Source: Salinibacter grassmerensis
Lineage (GTDB): Bacteria; Bacteroidota; Rhodothermia; Rhodothermales; Salinibacteraceae
Reading direction: 5' to 3'
NCBI RefSeq assembly: GCF_947077765.1
Contig: NZ_CAMTTF010000008.1
Coordinates: 54,856-118,855, forward strand
DNA: 64,000 nucleotides
The translations under genes and the position numbers were made by a program. Below are positions 53,326 through 62,084 of the stretch, in pieces. Each line of letters begins with the position of its first letter. The stretch's first letter is position 1. The notes under the pieces were generated by a model. The model saw nothing but the letters and a program-made list of their open reading frames with translations, did no database searches and had not been told where the DNA came from.

Positions 53326-55317
53326 ATGGCCGACGCAGACGCCGCTCTCGAAGCCCGACTCTCCGACCAAGAGTATCTCCGGCCCCCCTCCGCGTTCGTG
53401 GGACAGGCCAACGTGTCGGACCCGGCGGTCTATGATCGGTTCGACGACTTTCCGGAGGGATTCGAGGAGTACGCCGACCTTCTGGACTGGCACAACCGCT
53501 GGGACGAGGTCTTCGACGGATCCGACCCGCCCTTCTTCGAGTGGTTCGCGGGCGGTGAGCTGAACGCCTGCTTCAACTGCGTGGACCGTCATCTCCACGA
53601 GCGGCCCAACCAGGCGGCCTTCATCTGGGAGGGCGAGGACGGCACGCAGCGCACGCTGACGTACCGGGACCTTTACCGCGAGGTCAACAAGATGGCGGCC
53701 TCCCTCCGCGACGTGGGCGTGCAGGAGGACGACGTGGTCACGCTCCATCTCCCGATGGTGCCCGCGCTTCCCATCACCATGCTTGCCTGCGCCCGAATTG
53801 GCGCGCCGCACTCGGTCGTCTTCGGCGGCTTCTCGGCTAGTGCCCTCGCCCAGCGGGCCACCGACGCCGACTCCGACGTAATCGTCACGATCGATGGCTA
53901 CTACCGGCGGGGCGAGTTCCTGCACCACAAGGAAAAGGCCGACACCGCAGTGGAGGAGGCGGACACCGATATTGACACGGTGCTGGTGTGGGAGCGCCAC
54001 GAGGGCGACCTCCACCCCGACGCCGATCTGGAGGAGGGCCGTGACATTCTCGTGTCCGAACTCCTTGCCAACAACGAGCGAGCGCGGGTTGAGCCGGTGT
54101 CCCGGGACGCCGAAGATATTCTTTTCTTGATGTACACGTCCGGCACCACCGGCGAGCCGAAGGGGGCCCAGCACCGGACCGGAGGGTACCTCAGCTACGT
54201 GGCGGGCACCTCGAAGTACGTGCTCGACATTGAGCCGGAAGACACATACTGGTGTGCCGCCGACATCGGATGGATTACCGGCCACTCCTACATCGTGTAT
54301 GGCCCGCTCGCGCTGGGGACGACGAGCGTGATGCGGGAGGGCGCCCCCGATCACCCGCACAAGGGCGTCACCTGGGAGATTGCCGAGCGCTATGATGTCG
54401 ACATCTTCCATACCTCCCCCACGGCGGTACGGATGTACATGAAGTGGGGCAAGGAGCACCCGGCGGCGTACGACTTCAACTTCCGCCACATGACGACGGT
54501 CGGGGAGCCGATCCAGCCTGAGGCGTGGCTCTGGTACTACGAGCACATCGGGAACGAGGACGCCGTCATTGTCGACACGTGGTGGCAGACGGAGACGGGG
54601 GGGCACCTCATTACCAACCTGCCGGCCCTGCAGGACATGAAGCCCGGCTCGGCCGGCTATCCGTGCCCGGGCATCCAGCCGGCCATCTACGACAACAATG
54701 GCGATCCCGTAGAGGCCGCGAGTGGGCAGGCGGGCAACCTGGTAATCGAGCGCCCCTGGCCCGGCATGCTGCAGACCGTGTACGGCGACGACCAGCGCTT
54801 CATCAACGAGTACTGGCGCCGCTTCTCGGACGTCGACTCCGACGACTGGCGCGACTGGGTCTACGAGGCCGGCGACGGGGCCGTCCACGCCCAGGACGGC
54901 TACTTCCGTGTCCTGGGGCGCCTCGACGACGTGATGAACGTGGCCGGGCATCGACTCGGCACCATGGAGCTGGAGTCGGCCGTGGCCCAGGTGTCCGAGG
55001 TGGCCGAGGCCGCAGTGGCCGCGCGACAGGACGACCAGAAGGGGAATGTGCCCGACGTGTACGTGACGCCTCGCGACGGGGTCGCGGCGTCCGACGAGTT
55101 GCGGCAGGACATCGTCGCCGCGATTGAGAAAGAGATCGGAGCCTTCGCCCGCCCGGGGAACGTTATCTTCGTCGGGGACCTGCCCAAGACGCGCTCCGGC
55201 AAAATCATGCGTCGTCTCCTCGAGAACATCTCCAACGGCAAGGACCTCGGCGACACCACGACCCTCCGCGACCCGAGCGTCCCCAACGAAATCCGCCGGC
55301 AGGTTCAAGAGGCGTAG
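53326..55317 (+). CDS. acs: Acetyl-CoA synthetase
   Basis: 663 residues from the ATG at 53326; an ATG at 53308 is equally possible. Acs hallmarks are seen: FNCVDRHL, SVVFGGFSASALAQR, P-loop-like YTSGTTGEPKG, WCAADIGWITGHSYIVYGPL, VDTWWQTETGG with the Trp that limits the acyl pocket, YFRVLGRLDDVMNVAGHR, and the acetylatable Lys in KTRSGKIMRRLLE. The enzyme activates acetate with ATP to acetyl-AMP and then acetyl-CoA. The Trp favours acetate over longer acids. It converges with the penicillin-acylase homologue at 55346. Confidence 0.95.
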   Translation: MADADAALEARLSDQEYLRPPSAFVGQANVSDPAVYDRFDDFPEGFEEYADLLDWHNRWDEVFDGSDPPFFEWFAGGELNACFNCVDRHLHERPNQAAFIWEGEDGTQRTLTYRDLYREVNKMAASLRDVGVQEDDVVTLHLPMVPALPITMLACARIGAPHSVVFGGFSASALAQRATDADSDVIVTIDGYYRRGEFLHHKEKADTAVEEADTDIDTVLVWERHEGDLHPDADLEEGRDILVSELLANNERARVEPVSRDAEDILFLMYTSGTTGEPKGAQHRTGGYLSYVAGTSKYVLDIEPEDTYWCAADIGWITGHSYIVYGPLALGTTSVMREGAPDHPHKGVTWEIAERYDVDIFHTSPTAVRMYMKWGKEHPAAYDFNFRHMTTVGEPIQPEAWLWYYEHIGNEDAVIVDTWWQTETGGHLITNLPALQDMKPGSAGYPCPGIQPAIYDNNGDPVEAASGQAGNLVIERPWPGMLQTVYGDDQRFINEYWRRFSDVDSDDWRDWVYEAGDGAVHAQDGYFRVLGRLDDVMNVAGHRLGTMELESAVAQVSEVAEAAVAARQDDQKGNVPDVYVTPRDGVAASDELRQDIVAAIEKEIGAFARPGNVIFVGDLPKTRSGKIMRRLLENISNGKDLGDTTTLRDPSVPNEIRRQVQEA

Positions 55318-55345
55318 ACGCCAACTCTCTCGCGTCCCACACAAA

Positions 55346-57313
55346 CTACGGCGCCGACGGAACGAGCCGGGTCGTGTTTGTGACCGAGGCCCGCTGAACC
55401 GAGGCGGGGGGCGGACGGTCGTGGGATCGAAGGGACCGGGCGAAGAAGCCCGAGGGGTCAAAGCGCAGGCGTCGCACCGTGAGATCGCCGCGGGGGCCCT
55501 GCATCCAGCCGTCCCAGTGCGTCGGGGCGGGCCCAAGGGGGAGCGGGTCGGTCCGCGCCGCGCCGCCCGACAGGCTGGAGGCGTGTCCCCGGCCGGGGCG
55601 GTTTAGCGGCGCAAACCGCGTGCTGCTCAGGTCAGACAGGTCTTCCGTGACGAGGCTGTCGGCCGCCCACACGGGAAAGAAGCGACGCCCCGGGACGGCG
55701 CGCTCCCACCGCCACCGCCGCACGTCGGTGCCGTAGCGACGAGTGAGCGAGTCGACGGCTGTGCGAAATGCCCGGCGTCGGCGCGGCCCCGCGAAAAAGG
55801 CTGAATCGGCCGGGGTCGGGCGGCGGCCAATCTCGCGTTGATAGGCGCGCAGCCACTCCTCAAACACAACCGCCCCGATACTGGCCGGGTCGTAGACGGC
55901 ATCCCAGTTGCGCAGGTACGAGCGGGCGTCGACGGTCGTGGAGTCGGGATCGTCGAGCGAAGCCAAGTCGGGCACGAGGGCCGGAAGGAGGGCGGCCGCC
56001 CAGGTGCTCGAGTCGCTCGTGCTCCACCGAGCCGGGGCAACGGGGCCCGTTCGGGCCTGTGCCCGGAGCCCGTCGGCCTGGTGGGCGGCCCAGTCGGACC
56101 GACCGACAAGGATGGAGGTGGGGCCGCGATCGACCACGGGCGGCTGGCCCTCAACCGTCCAGGCGCCCGCCGAGTCCACCCGCAGCCCTTCTCCCGCCAC
56201 GAGATGGAAGTCGGAAGGCGTAGCGTCACGCTCCGCACTCAAGTTGGCCGTGGTGAGCCACCGTGAAAGATCGGTCCGGGCACGGAGGCCAGACCACTCC
56301 AATACCCAGGCCGAATCGGGGCGCATCGTGCCGACGCGAACCCCGTTTCCGTACCGCCGAATCTCGACCAACTGCTCATCCCCCTGGGACGGCGCGATAC
56401 GTTCGTGGCGGACGCGGGCTTCTGTGGAGTCGACGTTGACGGGGGCAAGCTCAGCATCGCTGTGGAGCAGGTAGGTCCATCGTTGGCCCTCCGCGCGGCC
56501 GGTGGGAAAGAGTGGAGCGCCCGGGAGGGAGGCCGTGACTGTAGGGGGGGCGCCGGGGCGCCGGATGGCGACCTCCTGCACCACCGGATCGGCCGTGGCC
56601 CCCAGTACGTGCTTAGCAAAGAGCGCCGTCTGGGTTGTGTCGCCCGACCCGCGTGCGGCCCACGCTACACTGCGCGAGCGTCCATGCAGGCGGAGCCAGC
56701 GCCGGAGCTGACGATCGGCGGTGCGAAAGTTGGCGAGGCCGGAGCCAGAGAGGGCGCTCTTCGGAGTGGGGGCGGTGCTCGTCCAGGCCACCAGCCGTTC
56801 GATGGCCAACGAGTGCCAAGGAGCCCAGCGCTCGGGGGTGAGGTTAAAGCGCAGAAATGGGCCCCGCTGGTGCACGCGGTCGGACTGGAGGGCTGCGTTC
56901 AGGCCGCGGGCGTATGCCTGAAGGCGCTCTTGAGTCGTGGCGTCGAGCCGATCGTACGCCCGGCGCGCATGGTGCGCGAAGCCGAGCCGACGCGCGTGTC
57001 GGTCGATGGACACGAGGTCGCCGCCGAACGCAGTGGAGAGTGTGCCGAGGGCCGTGTACCGCCACACCGTCAGGGTCCAGGCCCGTTTCATGCCGTGCAC
57101 GTAGCCCAGCGCCGTGAGCGCGTCGGCGGCGTCGGTGGCCTCAATCGTTGCGGTGTGCCGGCTCGTCCAGCCGACCGTCGTGGTGTCGCGGAGGCCGTCG
57201 ATTGAGTGCTCGGCTGGAGGGGCGGTGACAGGCCCGCTGAGGGTCCACCACAGGACGACCCCGGCGGCAGCAGCCAGGACCCCCGTCAGCCCAAGGTAGA
57301 GGCGTCGGGACAC
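55346..57313 (-). CDS. Divergent penicillin-acylase-family protein, possibly inactive
   Basis: 655 residues with an N-terminal signal or anchor helix (LGLTGVLAAAAGVVLWWTL). The early family pattern YVHGMKRAWTLTVWRYTALGTLSTAFG is present, and DRHARRLGF follows. At the expected autoprocessing site the usual SN-x-W is SVAW (Ser215), and the normal NDPHL stretch downstream is FAKHVLG. The nucleophile Ser may survive, but the oxyanion and Asn residues look lost. Substrates of the family include acyl-homoserine lactones and beta-lactams; none can be assigned. It lies 38 bp downstream of the polX gene on the same strand. Confidence 0.75.
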   Translation of the reverse strand: MSRRLYLGLTGVLAAAAGVVLWWTLSGPVTAPPAEHSIDGLRDTTTVGWTSRHTATIEATDAADALTALGYVHGMKRAWTLTVWRYTALGTLSTAFGGDLVSIDRHARRLGFAHHARRAYDRLDATTQERLQAYARGLNAALQSDRVHQRGPFLRFNLTPERWAPWHSLAIERLVAWTSTAPTPKSALSGSGLANFRTADRQLRRWLRLHGRSRSVAWAARGSGDTTQTALFAKHVLGATADPVVQEVAIRRPGAPPTVTASLPGAPLFPTGRAEGQRWTYLLHSDAELAPVNVDSTEARVRHERIAPSQGDEQLVEIRRYGNGVRVGTMRPDSAWVLEWSGLRARTDLSRWLTTANLSAERDATPSDFHLVAGEGLRVDSAGAWTVEGQPPVVDRGPTSILVGRSDWAAHQADGLRAQARTGPVAPARWSTSDSSTWAAALLPALVPDLASLDDPDSTTVDARSYLRNWDAVYDPASIGAVVFEEWLRAYQREIGRRPTPADSAFFAGPRRRRAFRTAVDSLTRRYGTDVRRWRWERAVPGRRFFPVWAADSLVTEDLSDLSSTRFAPLNRPGRGHASSLSGGAARTDPLPLGPAPTHWDGWMQGPRGDLTVRRLRFDPSGFFARSLRSHDRPPPASVQRASVTNTTRLVPSAP

Positions 57314-57351
57314 GATCTTGGAGAATGGGAAGTGGAAACGAGCAGCGGGCC

Positions 57352-59028
57352 CTACGATCGAGTGTCATTGAGCCACTGCACAAAGGCATCCAGGGACTTC
57401 GCGTTGAGACACTGGTCGGGCGTCAGCCAGCCCTTCCGCCCCACAGCCACGCCCCACTTCACGTAGTCGAGCTCCGAGGTCGCGTGGGCATCCGGGTTGA
57501 TTGAGATCAGAACCCCCTGATCGGTGGCGTGTCGAACCCACCGCCAGTCGAGGTCGAGCCGGTGTGGGTTGGCGTTCAACTCCAGCGCCACGTTGTGCTC
57601 GGCGCACGCCTCGATCACACGTTCGTGGTCGATGGGGTAGCCCTCCCGGCCGAGGAGGAGGCGGCCTGTCGGGTGGCCGAGGATGCGGGTGTGCGGGTTG
57701 CCGACGGCCCGGACAAGGCGCTCGGTGGCCTCCTCCTCCGTCATGCTGAAGCCAGTGTGGACGCTTCCCACCACGAAATCGAAGGCCTCGAGGATCTGTT
57801 GTTCGTAGTCGAGTGACCCGTCTCGAAGAATGTCGCTCTCGATGCCGTGGAAAATGCGGAAGGGCGTCTCGTCGTCCGCAAGTTCGTCGTTCAGCCGGCC
57901 CACCGCGTCGCGTTGGTCGCGGACCTCCTCGGGCGACAGGCCGTCGGCAATGCGGAGCGACTGGCTGTGGTCGCAAATGCCAAAGTACGAGTAGCCGCGG
58001 TCCCGCGCCGCTACCGCCATCTCGCGGAGCGTGTGTGCGCCGTCGCTGTAGGTCGAGTGGTTGTGGAGACAGCCGTCGAGGGCCTCCGTCGTGAGAAGCT
58101 CCGGCAGGTCGTCGCCGGCCGCCGCCTGCACTTCCCCGTGGCCTTCGCGGAGGGCCGGCGGCACGAACGCCACTCCGGCGGCCTGGTAGAGGGCCTTCTC
58201 GTCGGTGTGTTTGGCCGGGGAGCTGGCGTGTTCGGTCAGCGCAGCGCAGTGATCGGGGGTTCCGGTGGTGCGCCACCAGGCCGTTCCAAATTCGTCCGAT
58301 GACGTGAGGTGTACTGCGACGGGCAGTCCCTCGTCCAGGTGGCCCGTCACCACCGCGTCCTCGGAGGTAGCGTCATCGAGGTGTGGGTCGAGCCAGTCTG
58401 TAACCGACGGTGCGGTGTCCGTGGACACGAGGACATCGGCCCGCTCCACGGTTTCGGTGCGGCGCCGAAGGGCACCGGTGGGTTCGGCCCGGTCGACTGC
58501 GTCGAGAGCGCGGAGCGACTGAAGAAAGGAGTGGGTTGCCGTCCAGGCGTCGGCGAGACGCCACTGCGCTTCATAGCGCCGGAGCTGGCGCACGTTCTCC
58601 AGAATGTTCTGTTGTGTCTTGGCGCCGAAGCCGTCGAGGCTCGCGATGCGGTCGGTCTCCGCGGCGTGCTCGAGCTCATCGAGCGATTCAATATTGAGCT
58701 CCGTCCAGAGCCGGCGGGTTCGTTTCGTCCCGAGTCCGTTCACCTGCAAGACGTCCATGAGACCCGGGGGAACGGCACTTCGCAGTTCGTCCCGGAGGGT
58801 GAATGAGCCCCCGTGGACAACCTCGGCGATGTGGTCGGCCATTCCATCCCCAATCCCCGATACCTCGACGAGGGTGTCGTCCCGGAGACAGTCGGCGGCG
58901 GGGGCATCAAGGTCCTGCAGCGACCGGGCGGCCCGAGAGAAGGCCCGGGCCCGGTGCGGGTTCCCGCCCGTGAGTTCGAGTAGGTCGGCCGTTTCCTGCA
59001 AAATCTGGGCAACCTCGTCGTTGCTCAT
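57352..59028 (-). CDS. polX: PolX-family protein: degenerate polymerase domain plus PHP phosphoesterase
   Basis: 558 residues from the ATG at 59026-59028. Helix-hairpin-helix motifs (SGIGDGMADHI, NGLGTKRTRRL) bind DNA. The nucleotidyltransferase palm is aligned on GALRRRTETVERADVLV. The first catalytic Asp is Arg196, the second is kept (Asp198), and the third is Ala238 (VAVH instead of VDFR). The C-terminal PHP domain is intact: LHNHSTYSDGAHT, ICDHSQSLRI, HGIESDI, HPTGRLL and NPDAHAT. The protein probably keeps a PHP exonuclease or phosphoesterase role in DNA repair but is unlikely to polymerise. Confidence 0.9.
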   Translation of the reverse strand: MSNDEVAQILQETADLLELTGGNPHRARAFSRAARSLQDLDAPAADCLRDDTLVEVSGIGDGMADHIAEVVHGGSFTLRDELRSAVPPGLMDVLQVNGLGTKRTRRLWTELNIESLDELEHAAETDRIASLDGFGAKTQQNILENVRQLRRYEAQWRLADAWTATHSFLQSLRALDAVDRAEPTGALRRRTETVERADVLVSTDTAPSVTDWLDPHLDDATSEDAVVTGHLDEGLPVAVHLTSSDEFGTAWWRTTGTPDHCAALTEHASSPAKHTDEKALYQAAGVAFVPPALREGHGEVQAAAGDDLPELLTTEALDGCLHNHSTYSDGAHTLREMAVAARDRGYSYFGICDHSQSLRIADGLSPEEVRDQRDAVGRLNDELADDETPFRIFHGIESDILRDGSLDYEQQILEAFDFVVGSVHTGFSMTEEEATERLVRAVGNPHTRILGHPTGRLLLGREGYPIDHERVIEACAEHNVALELNANPHRLDLDWRWVRHATDQGVLISINPDAHATSELDYVKWGVAVGRKGWLTPDQCLNAKSLDAFVQWLNDTRS

Positions 59029-59382
59029 GGGCGTATGTGGCTCGGAGAGAGATAGCGCTGAAAAGAACACTTCCGCAACATGCCGGCCCGCCGAATTGAT
59101 TCCAGTACGGACCTGAAAGAGTCATGAGGTACGGACCGGTGCAGTTGGGCCGAGGTCGTGGGACTGCTGAAGAATTGTTGATGGTATGTTTACGGCAGGC
59201 ATATGGGGAAGTGTGGAGGAACCCTGGACGGTCGGGTCATTTGGGGATCAGCGGACTTTGCCGGGCGCTCCAAAGCAAGACGTGTGCTATCGATAACCCT
59301 GCTTGGGTGTATTCTTCCCGCGCCGTTCACAGAAAGCGAATGCGAAAACCCCGAGTACGAATGAATTCGACAATTCCGTCTT
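59029..59382. other. Intergenic region upstream of the exbB promoter
   Basis: About 350 bp divergent between polX and the exbB operon. An ORF at 59124-59417 encodes a basic 97-residue protein without family features and reads through the exbB promoter, so it is not called. Local A/T-rich stretches near 59170-59210 and 59340-59380 contrast with the GC-rich neighbours. Confidence 0.45.
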
Positions 59383-59411
59383 TTGACAACCTCTTCTGGG
59401 CTGTGTATACT
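59383..59411 (+). promoter_or_regulatory. Consensus -35/-10 promoter of the exbB operon
   Basis: TTGACA (59383-59388), 17-bp spacer, TATACT (59406-59411). The -35 is a perfect match and the -10 matches TATAAT at 5 of 6. This is the best housekeeping-type promoter seen in the window. The predicted start is near 59418, leaving a leader of about 200 bases before the exbB ATG at 59617. The leader has a small hairpin (GCAGA with TCTGC) near 59424-59442. Confidence 0.72.
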
Positions 59412-59616
59412 AGGTAATTGTGAAGCAGAGCCTACGGATCTGCTTGCGCGTGCACGGCCATTTTGTTTGTGTGAGACTGTTTCTGCGGACCTTCCACCTG
59501 CTGGCACGTAGCGCTGAGGGCCGTTCCGGCTGGCCCAACTGGGCTTGACCCCAGTCTCGTACCCCCTCACCCCTGAATTTCACCCTCCAATAGACTCGAC
59601 TGAGCACTAGCCACTT

Positions 59617-60363
59617 ATGGTCATCCTGGACAAGCTGTCGGTTCACCTTCTGCTCCTGTTGCCCCAACAGTCCGGTGGAAGCGGTGCCATCAACGCCCTC
59701 GTTGAACGCTTCAACGAGGGGGGCGAGTGGATGTGGCCCGTTCTCATTTGCCTTATTATTGGGCTCGCGATCTCATTTGAGCGCATCATTTCGCTGAACC
59801 GTGCCGACATCAACACGCAGGCGTTCCTGCAGCGCGTGAAGGAGGCCCTTGATGAGGGCGGAATTCCGGCGGCTGAGGAGGAGTGCGCCAGCACGCGAGG
59901 CCCCGTCGCGTCTGTCTTCCAGGCTGGACTGCTCCGGGCCGACGAGGGCATCGACGCTGTAGAGGAGGCGGTCGTCTCCTACGGGTCCATCGAGATGAGC
60001 TTCCTCGAGCGGGGACTCGTTTGGCTTTCGCTCTTCATTAGCGTTGCCCCGATGCTCGGCTTCCTCGGAACCGTCATCGGAATGATCGAAGCCTTCGACT
60101 CGATCGAGCAGGCCGGAGACATTTCCCCGCGGCTGGTGGCCGGAGGAATCAAGATTGCTCTCCTGACGACCGCCTTCGGGCTTATCGTGGCGGTCATCCT
60201 GCAGTTCTTCTACAACTACGCCGTGTCGAAGATCGACCGGCTGGTGGCCGAGATGGAAGACGCCTCCATCGAACTGGTCGACGCACTCGTGGCCCTGGAG
60301 CGGGGCGAGTCCGCCACGGCTGAGAAGTCAATTCCGGAGAGTGTTGGCGAACGAGAAGAGTAG
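59617..60363 (+). CDS. exbB: ExbB/TolQ/MotA-family proton channel protein
   Basis: 248 residues. Three membrane helices are visible: a first near 38-55 (WPVLICLIIGLAISFERI), then VWLSLFISVAPMLGFLGTVIGMIEAF and LVAGGIKIALLTTAFGLIVAVILQFFYNY, both matching the ExbB/TolQ pore pattern. It should form the proton-driven motor with the two downstream ExbD proteins, energising outer-membrane transport or envelope processes. No tonB gene is adjacent. The last 15 residues are acidic. Confidence 0.93.
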   Translation: MVILDKLSVHLLLLLPQQSGGSGAINALVERFNEGGEWMWPVLICLIIGLAISFERIISLNRADINTQAFLQRVKEALDEGGIPAAEEECASTRGPVASVFQAGLLRADEGIDAVEEAVVSYGSIEMSFLERGLVWLSLFISVAPMLGFLGTVIGMIEAFDSIEQAGDISPRLVAGGIKIALLTTAFGLIVAVILQFFYNYAVSKIDRLVAEMEDASIELVDALVALERGESATAEKSIPESVGEREE

Positions 60364-60465
60364 GGAAGCGGGTGGGTCCCTGCGCGCCGCCGGACTGGGG
60401 GGCGCAGGGGGGCGCTTCCCCGGTCCTCTTCTCTCTTTTTCCGACGATAGACTGACACCCCCTTT

Positions 60466-60747
60466 ATGAGTCAGAATGCCATTCTTCCCATTGCCATCTG
60501 GGCGGCCATTGCCCTTGCCGGGCTCAGCCTGTTGGGAATGGGCATCTTCGGCCTCCGTAGCCTCGTGTACGGCAAGGTGCAGCCCCTCAGCATCGCCATC
60601 ATCGCGATTCCTGGGGTCCTGATTGCGATCCTCGGGTCTACGATGGAGACGTGGGTCCAGGCGGGCATATACACCCTTGTCGCCATGTTTGCCTTGGCTG
60701 CCTTGAGCCTCTTGTTAACGGGCCTACGCAAGCTTTTCATGATGTAG
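60466..60747 (+). CDS. Small three-helix membrane protein between exbB and exbD
   Basis: 93 residues, almost all hydrophobic: ILPIAIWAAIALAGLSLLGMGIFGL, PLSIAIIAIPGVLIAILG, and AGIYTLVAMFALAALSLLLTGL. No named family was recognised. It lies 102 bp after exbB and 53 bp before the first exbD on the same strand, probably within the same operon. It may be an accessory subunit of the ExbBD motor; that is inferred from position only. Confidence 0.8.
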   Translation: MSQNAILPIAIWAAIALAGLSLLGMGIFGLRSLVYGKVQPLSIAIIAIPGVLIAILGSTMETWVQAGIYTLVAMFALAALSLLLTGLRKLFMM

Positions 60748-60800
60748 CCGTCCCGTCCTCGACAACGCACTGAATTGTCCACCGGTAGTGACCTCAAATT

Positions 60801-61409
60801 ATGCCTGGACTGCTGGAGAAGCGGCGCAGCGACCGAGAAGAAGCGTCAATCCCGACCGCGGGAATGGCGGACATTGCCTTCCTGCTCCTCATTTTCTTCC
60901 TGGTGACCACGACGATTAACGTCGACACCGGAATCGGCATGACCCTGCCGCCGAAGCTGAAACCAGAGCAGGAGCCTCCTCCGGTGAAGGAGCGCAACCT
61001 TATGAACGTGCTGGTCAACGCCTCGGGGGACGTGCTGGTCGACGAAGAGCGGGCCCGGGTGTCCGAGATCCGTGACCGCGTCAAGACCCACGTGCTGAAC
61101 TACGGACAAGACGCGAGCCTGTCCGTAAGCCCGGACGACGCGGTGATCTCGATCAAGACCGACGCCGCGACGCCCTACAACACGTATATCGAGGTTCTAG
61201 ATGAGGTGTGGATGTCGTACCGCGAGATCTGGGACCAAATTGCCCGGACCAACCGGCTTCCGGGCCCGGACGGCGGATCGGCGGGACTCGAGCAGACCTA
61301 TTCCAGCTACCGGGAATACTACAACCAGCTCGGTCCGGACGAGGATAACCAGATTCGGGACACCTTTGGTGCTCAAATTTCGATTGCCGAGCCCGACTCC
61401 GGCGAGTAG
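60801..61409 (+). CDS. exbD: ExbD/TolR-family protein (first copy, extended)
   Basis: 202 residues. A short cytoplasmic tail is followed by one membrane helix with the conserved Asp (MADIAFLLLIFFLVTTTI), then a periplasmic domain (MTLPPKLKP, NVLVNASGDVLVDEE). It is longer than usual because of an extra C-terminal region rich in Tyr and Asp (SSYREYYNQLGPDEDNQ). The Asp carries protons in the ExbBD motor. Confidence 0.92.
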   Translation: MPGLLEKRRSDREEASIPTAGMADIAFLLLIFFLVTTTINVDTGIGMTLPPKLKPEQEPPPVKERNLMNVLVNASGDVLVDEERARVSEIRDRVKTHVLNYGQDASLSVSPDDAVISIKTDAATPYNTYIEVLDEVWMSYREIWDQIARTNRLPGPDGGSAGLEQTYSSYREYYNQLGPDEDNQIRDTFGAQISIAEPDSGE

Positions 61410-61472
61410 GAGCCTTGCCTCCTGCACGAGGGCTTCCGACTACACGTTTTTGCTCACTGATACCTCCTTCTC

Positions 61473-61934
61473 ATGGCGTCGCAGAAGTTTCAACGGGGAA
61501 GTTCAAGCACGGAGCCGGAGTTTACGACCGCTTCGCTCCCGGACATCGTCTTCATGCTGCTGATCTTCTTTATGGTGGCGACGGTGCTTCGAGAGACGGA
61601 CATCAAGGTCCGTACACAACTTCCGCAGGCGGAAGCCTTGACGAAGATCGACCAGAAGCGGCTCATCTCGAAGGTGCACATTGGCCCGCTCAAGCGGGGC
61701 GAAAATCAGGGCGACACCGCGATCCAGATCGACGATGCCCTTATTGAGAACCGCCGCACCATCCGACAGATTATGTACAACAAGCTGCAGGAGCAGCCGC
61801 AGCTGATTGTGTCGCTCAAGGTCGACCAGGAGTCCGAGATGGAGATTATCAATGAGGTGCAGCAGGAACTCCGCGAGGCGAATGCCCTCCGTATCAATTA
61901 CTCGTCCAATCGCGAGGGGCCTCCTCCGTCCTGA
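61473..61934 (+). CDS. exbD: ExbD/TolR-family protein (second copy)
   Basis: 153 residues of normal length. The membrane helix with Asp is SLPDIVFMLLIFFMVATVL, followed by a periplasmic domain with VHIGPLKRGEN and QIDDALIENRRTIRQIM. Tandem exbD copies after one exbB are common in Bacteroidota-type operons. It is the last gene; a strong terminator follows 20 bp later. Confidence 0.93.
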   Translation: MASQKFQRGSSSTEPEFTTASLPDIVFMLLIFFMVATVLRETDIKVRTQLPQAEALTKIDQKRLISKVHIGPLKRGENQGDTAIQIDDALIENRRTIRQIMYNKLQEQPQLIVSLKVDQESEMEIINEVQQELREANALRINYSSNREGPPPS

Positions 61935-61954
61935 TGATTCGCGCCCTCGATCCA

Positions 61955-61986
61955 AAAAGCTCTGCCTCCCGGCAGGGCTTTTTTGT
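61955..61986 (+). terminator. Rho-independent terminator of the exbB operon
   Basis: AAAAAGC and CTGCC pair with GGCAG and GCTTTTTT around a TCCC loop, with a T-rich tail. The stem plus T-run is classical. The A-run on the other side could also let it work in the reverse direction. Confidence 0.85.
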
Positions 61987-62084
61987 TTGCCCCGGCCTGT
62001 CTTTGGCGGCTTCTTCGCTGAGGAGCGCAGGGCGACTAGACCCACGTACGCTTTTCCCACTGACCCCCAACCACACCACCATCT

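Noticed and set aside
53251..55536. Long minus-strand frame (761 codons) opposite acs
   Set aside because: It overlaps a complete acetyl-CoA synthetase and has no recognisable domain.
59124..59417. 97-codon plus-strand frame in the polX/exbB gap
   Set aside because: It runs through the strong exbB promoter, is basic, unlike the acidic neighbours, and has no family features.
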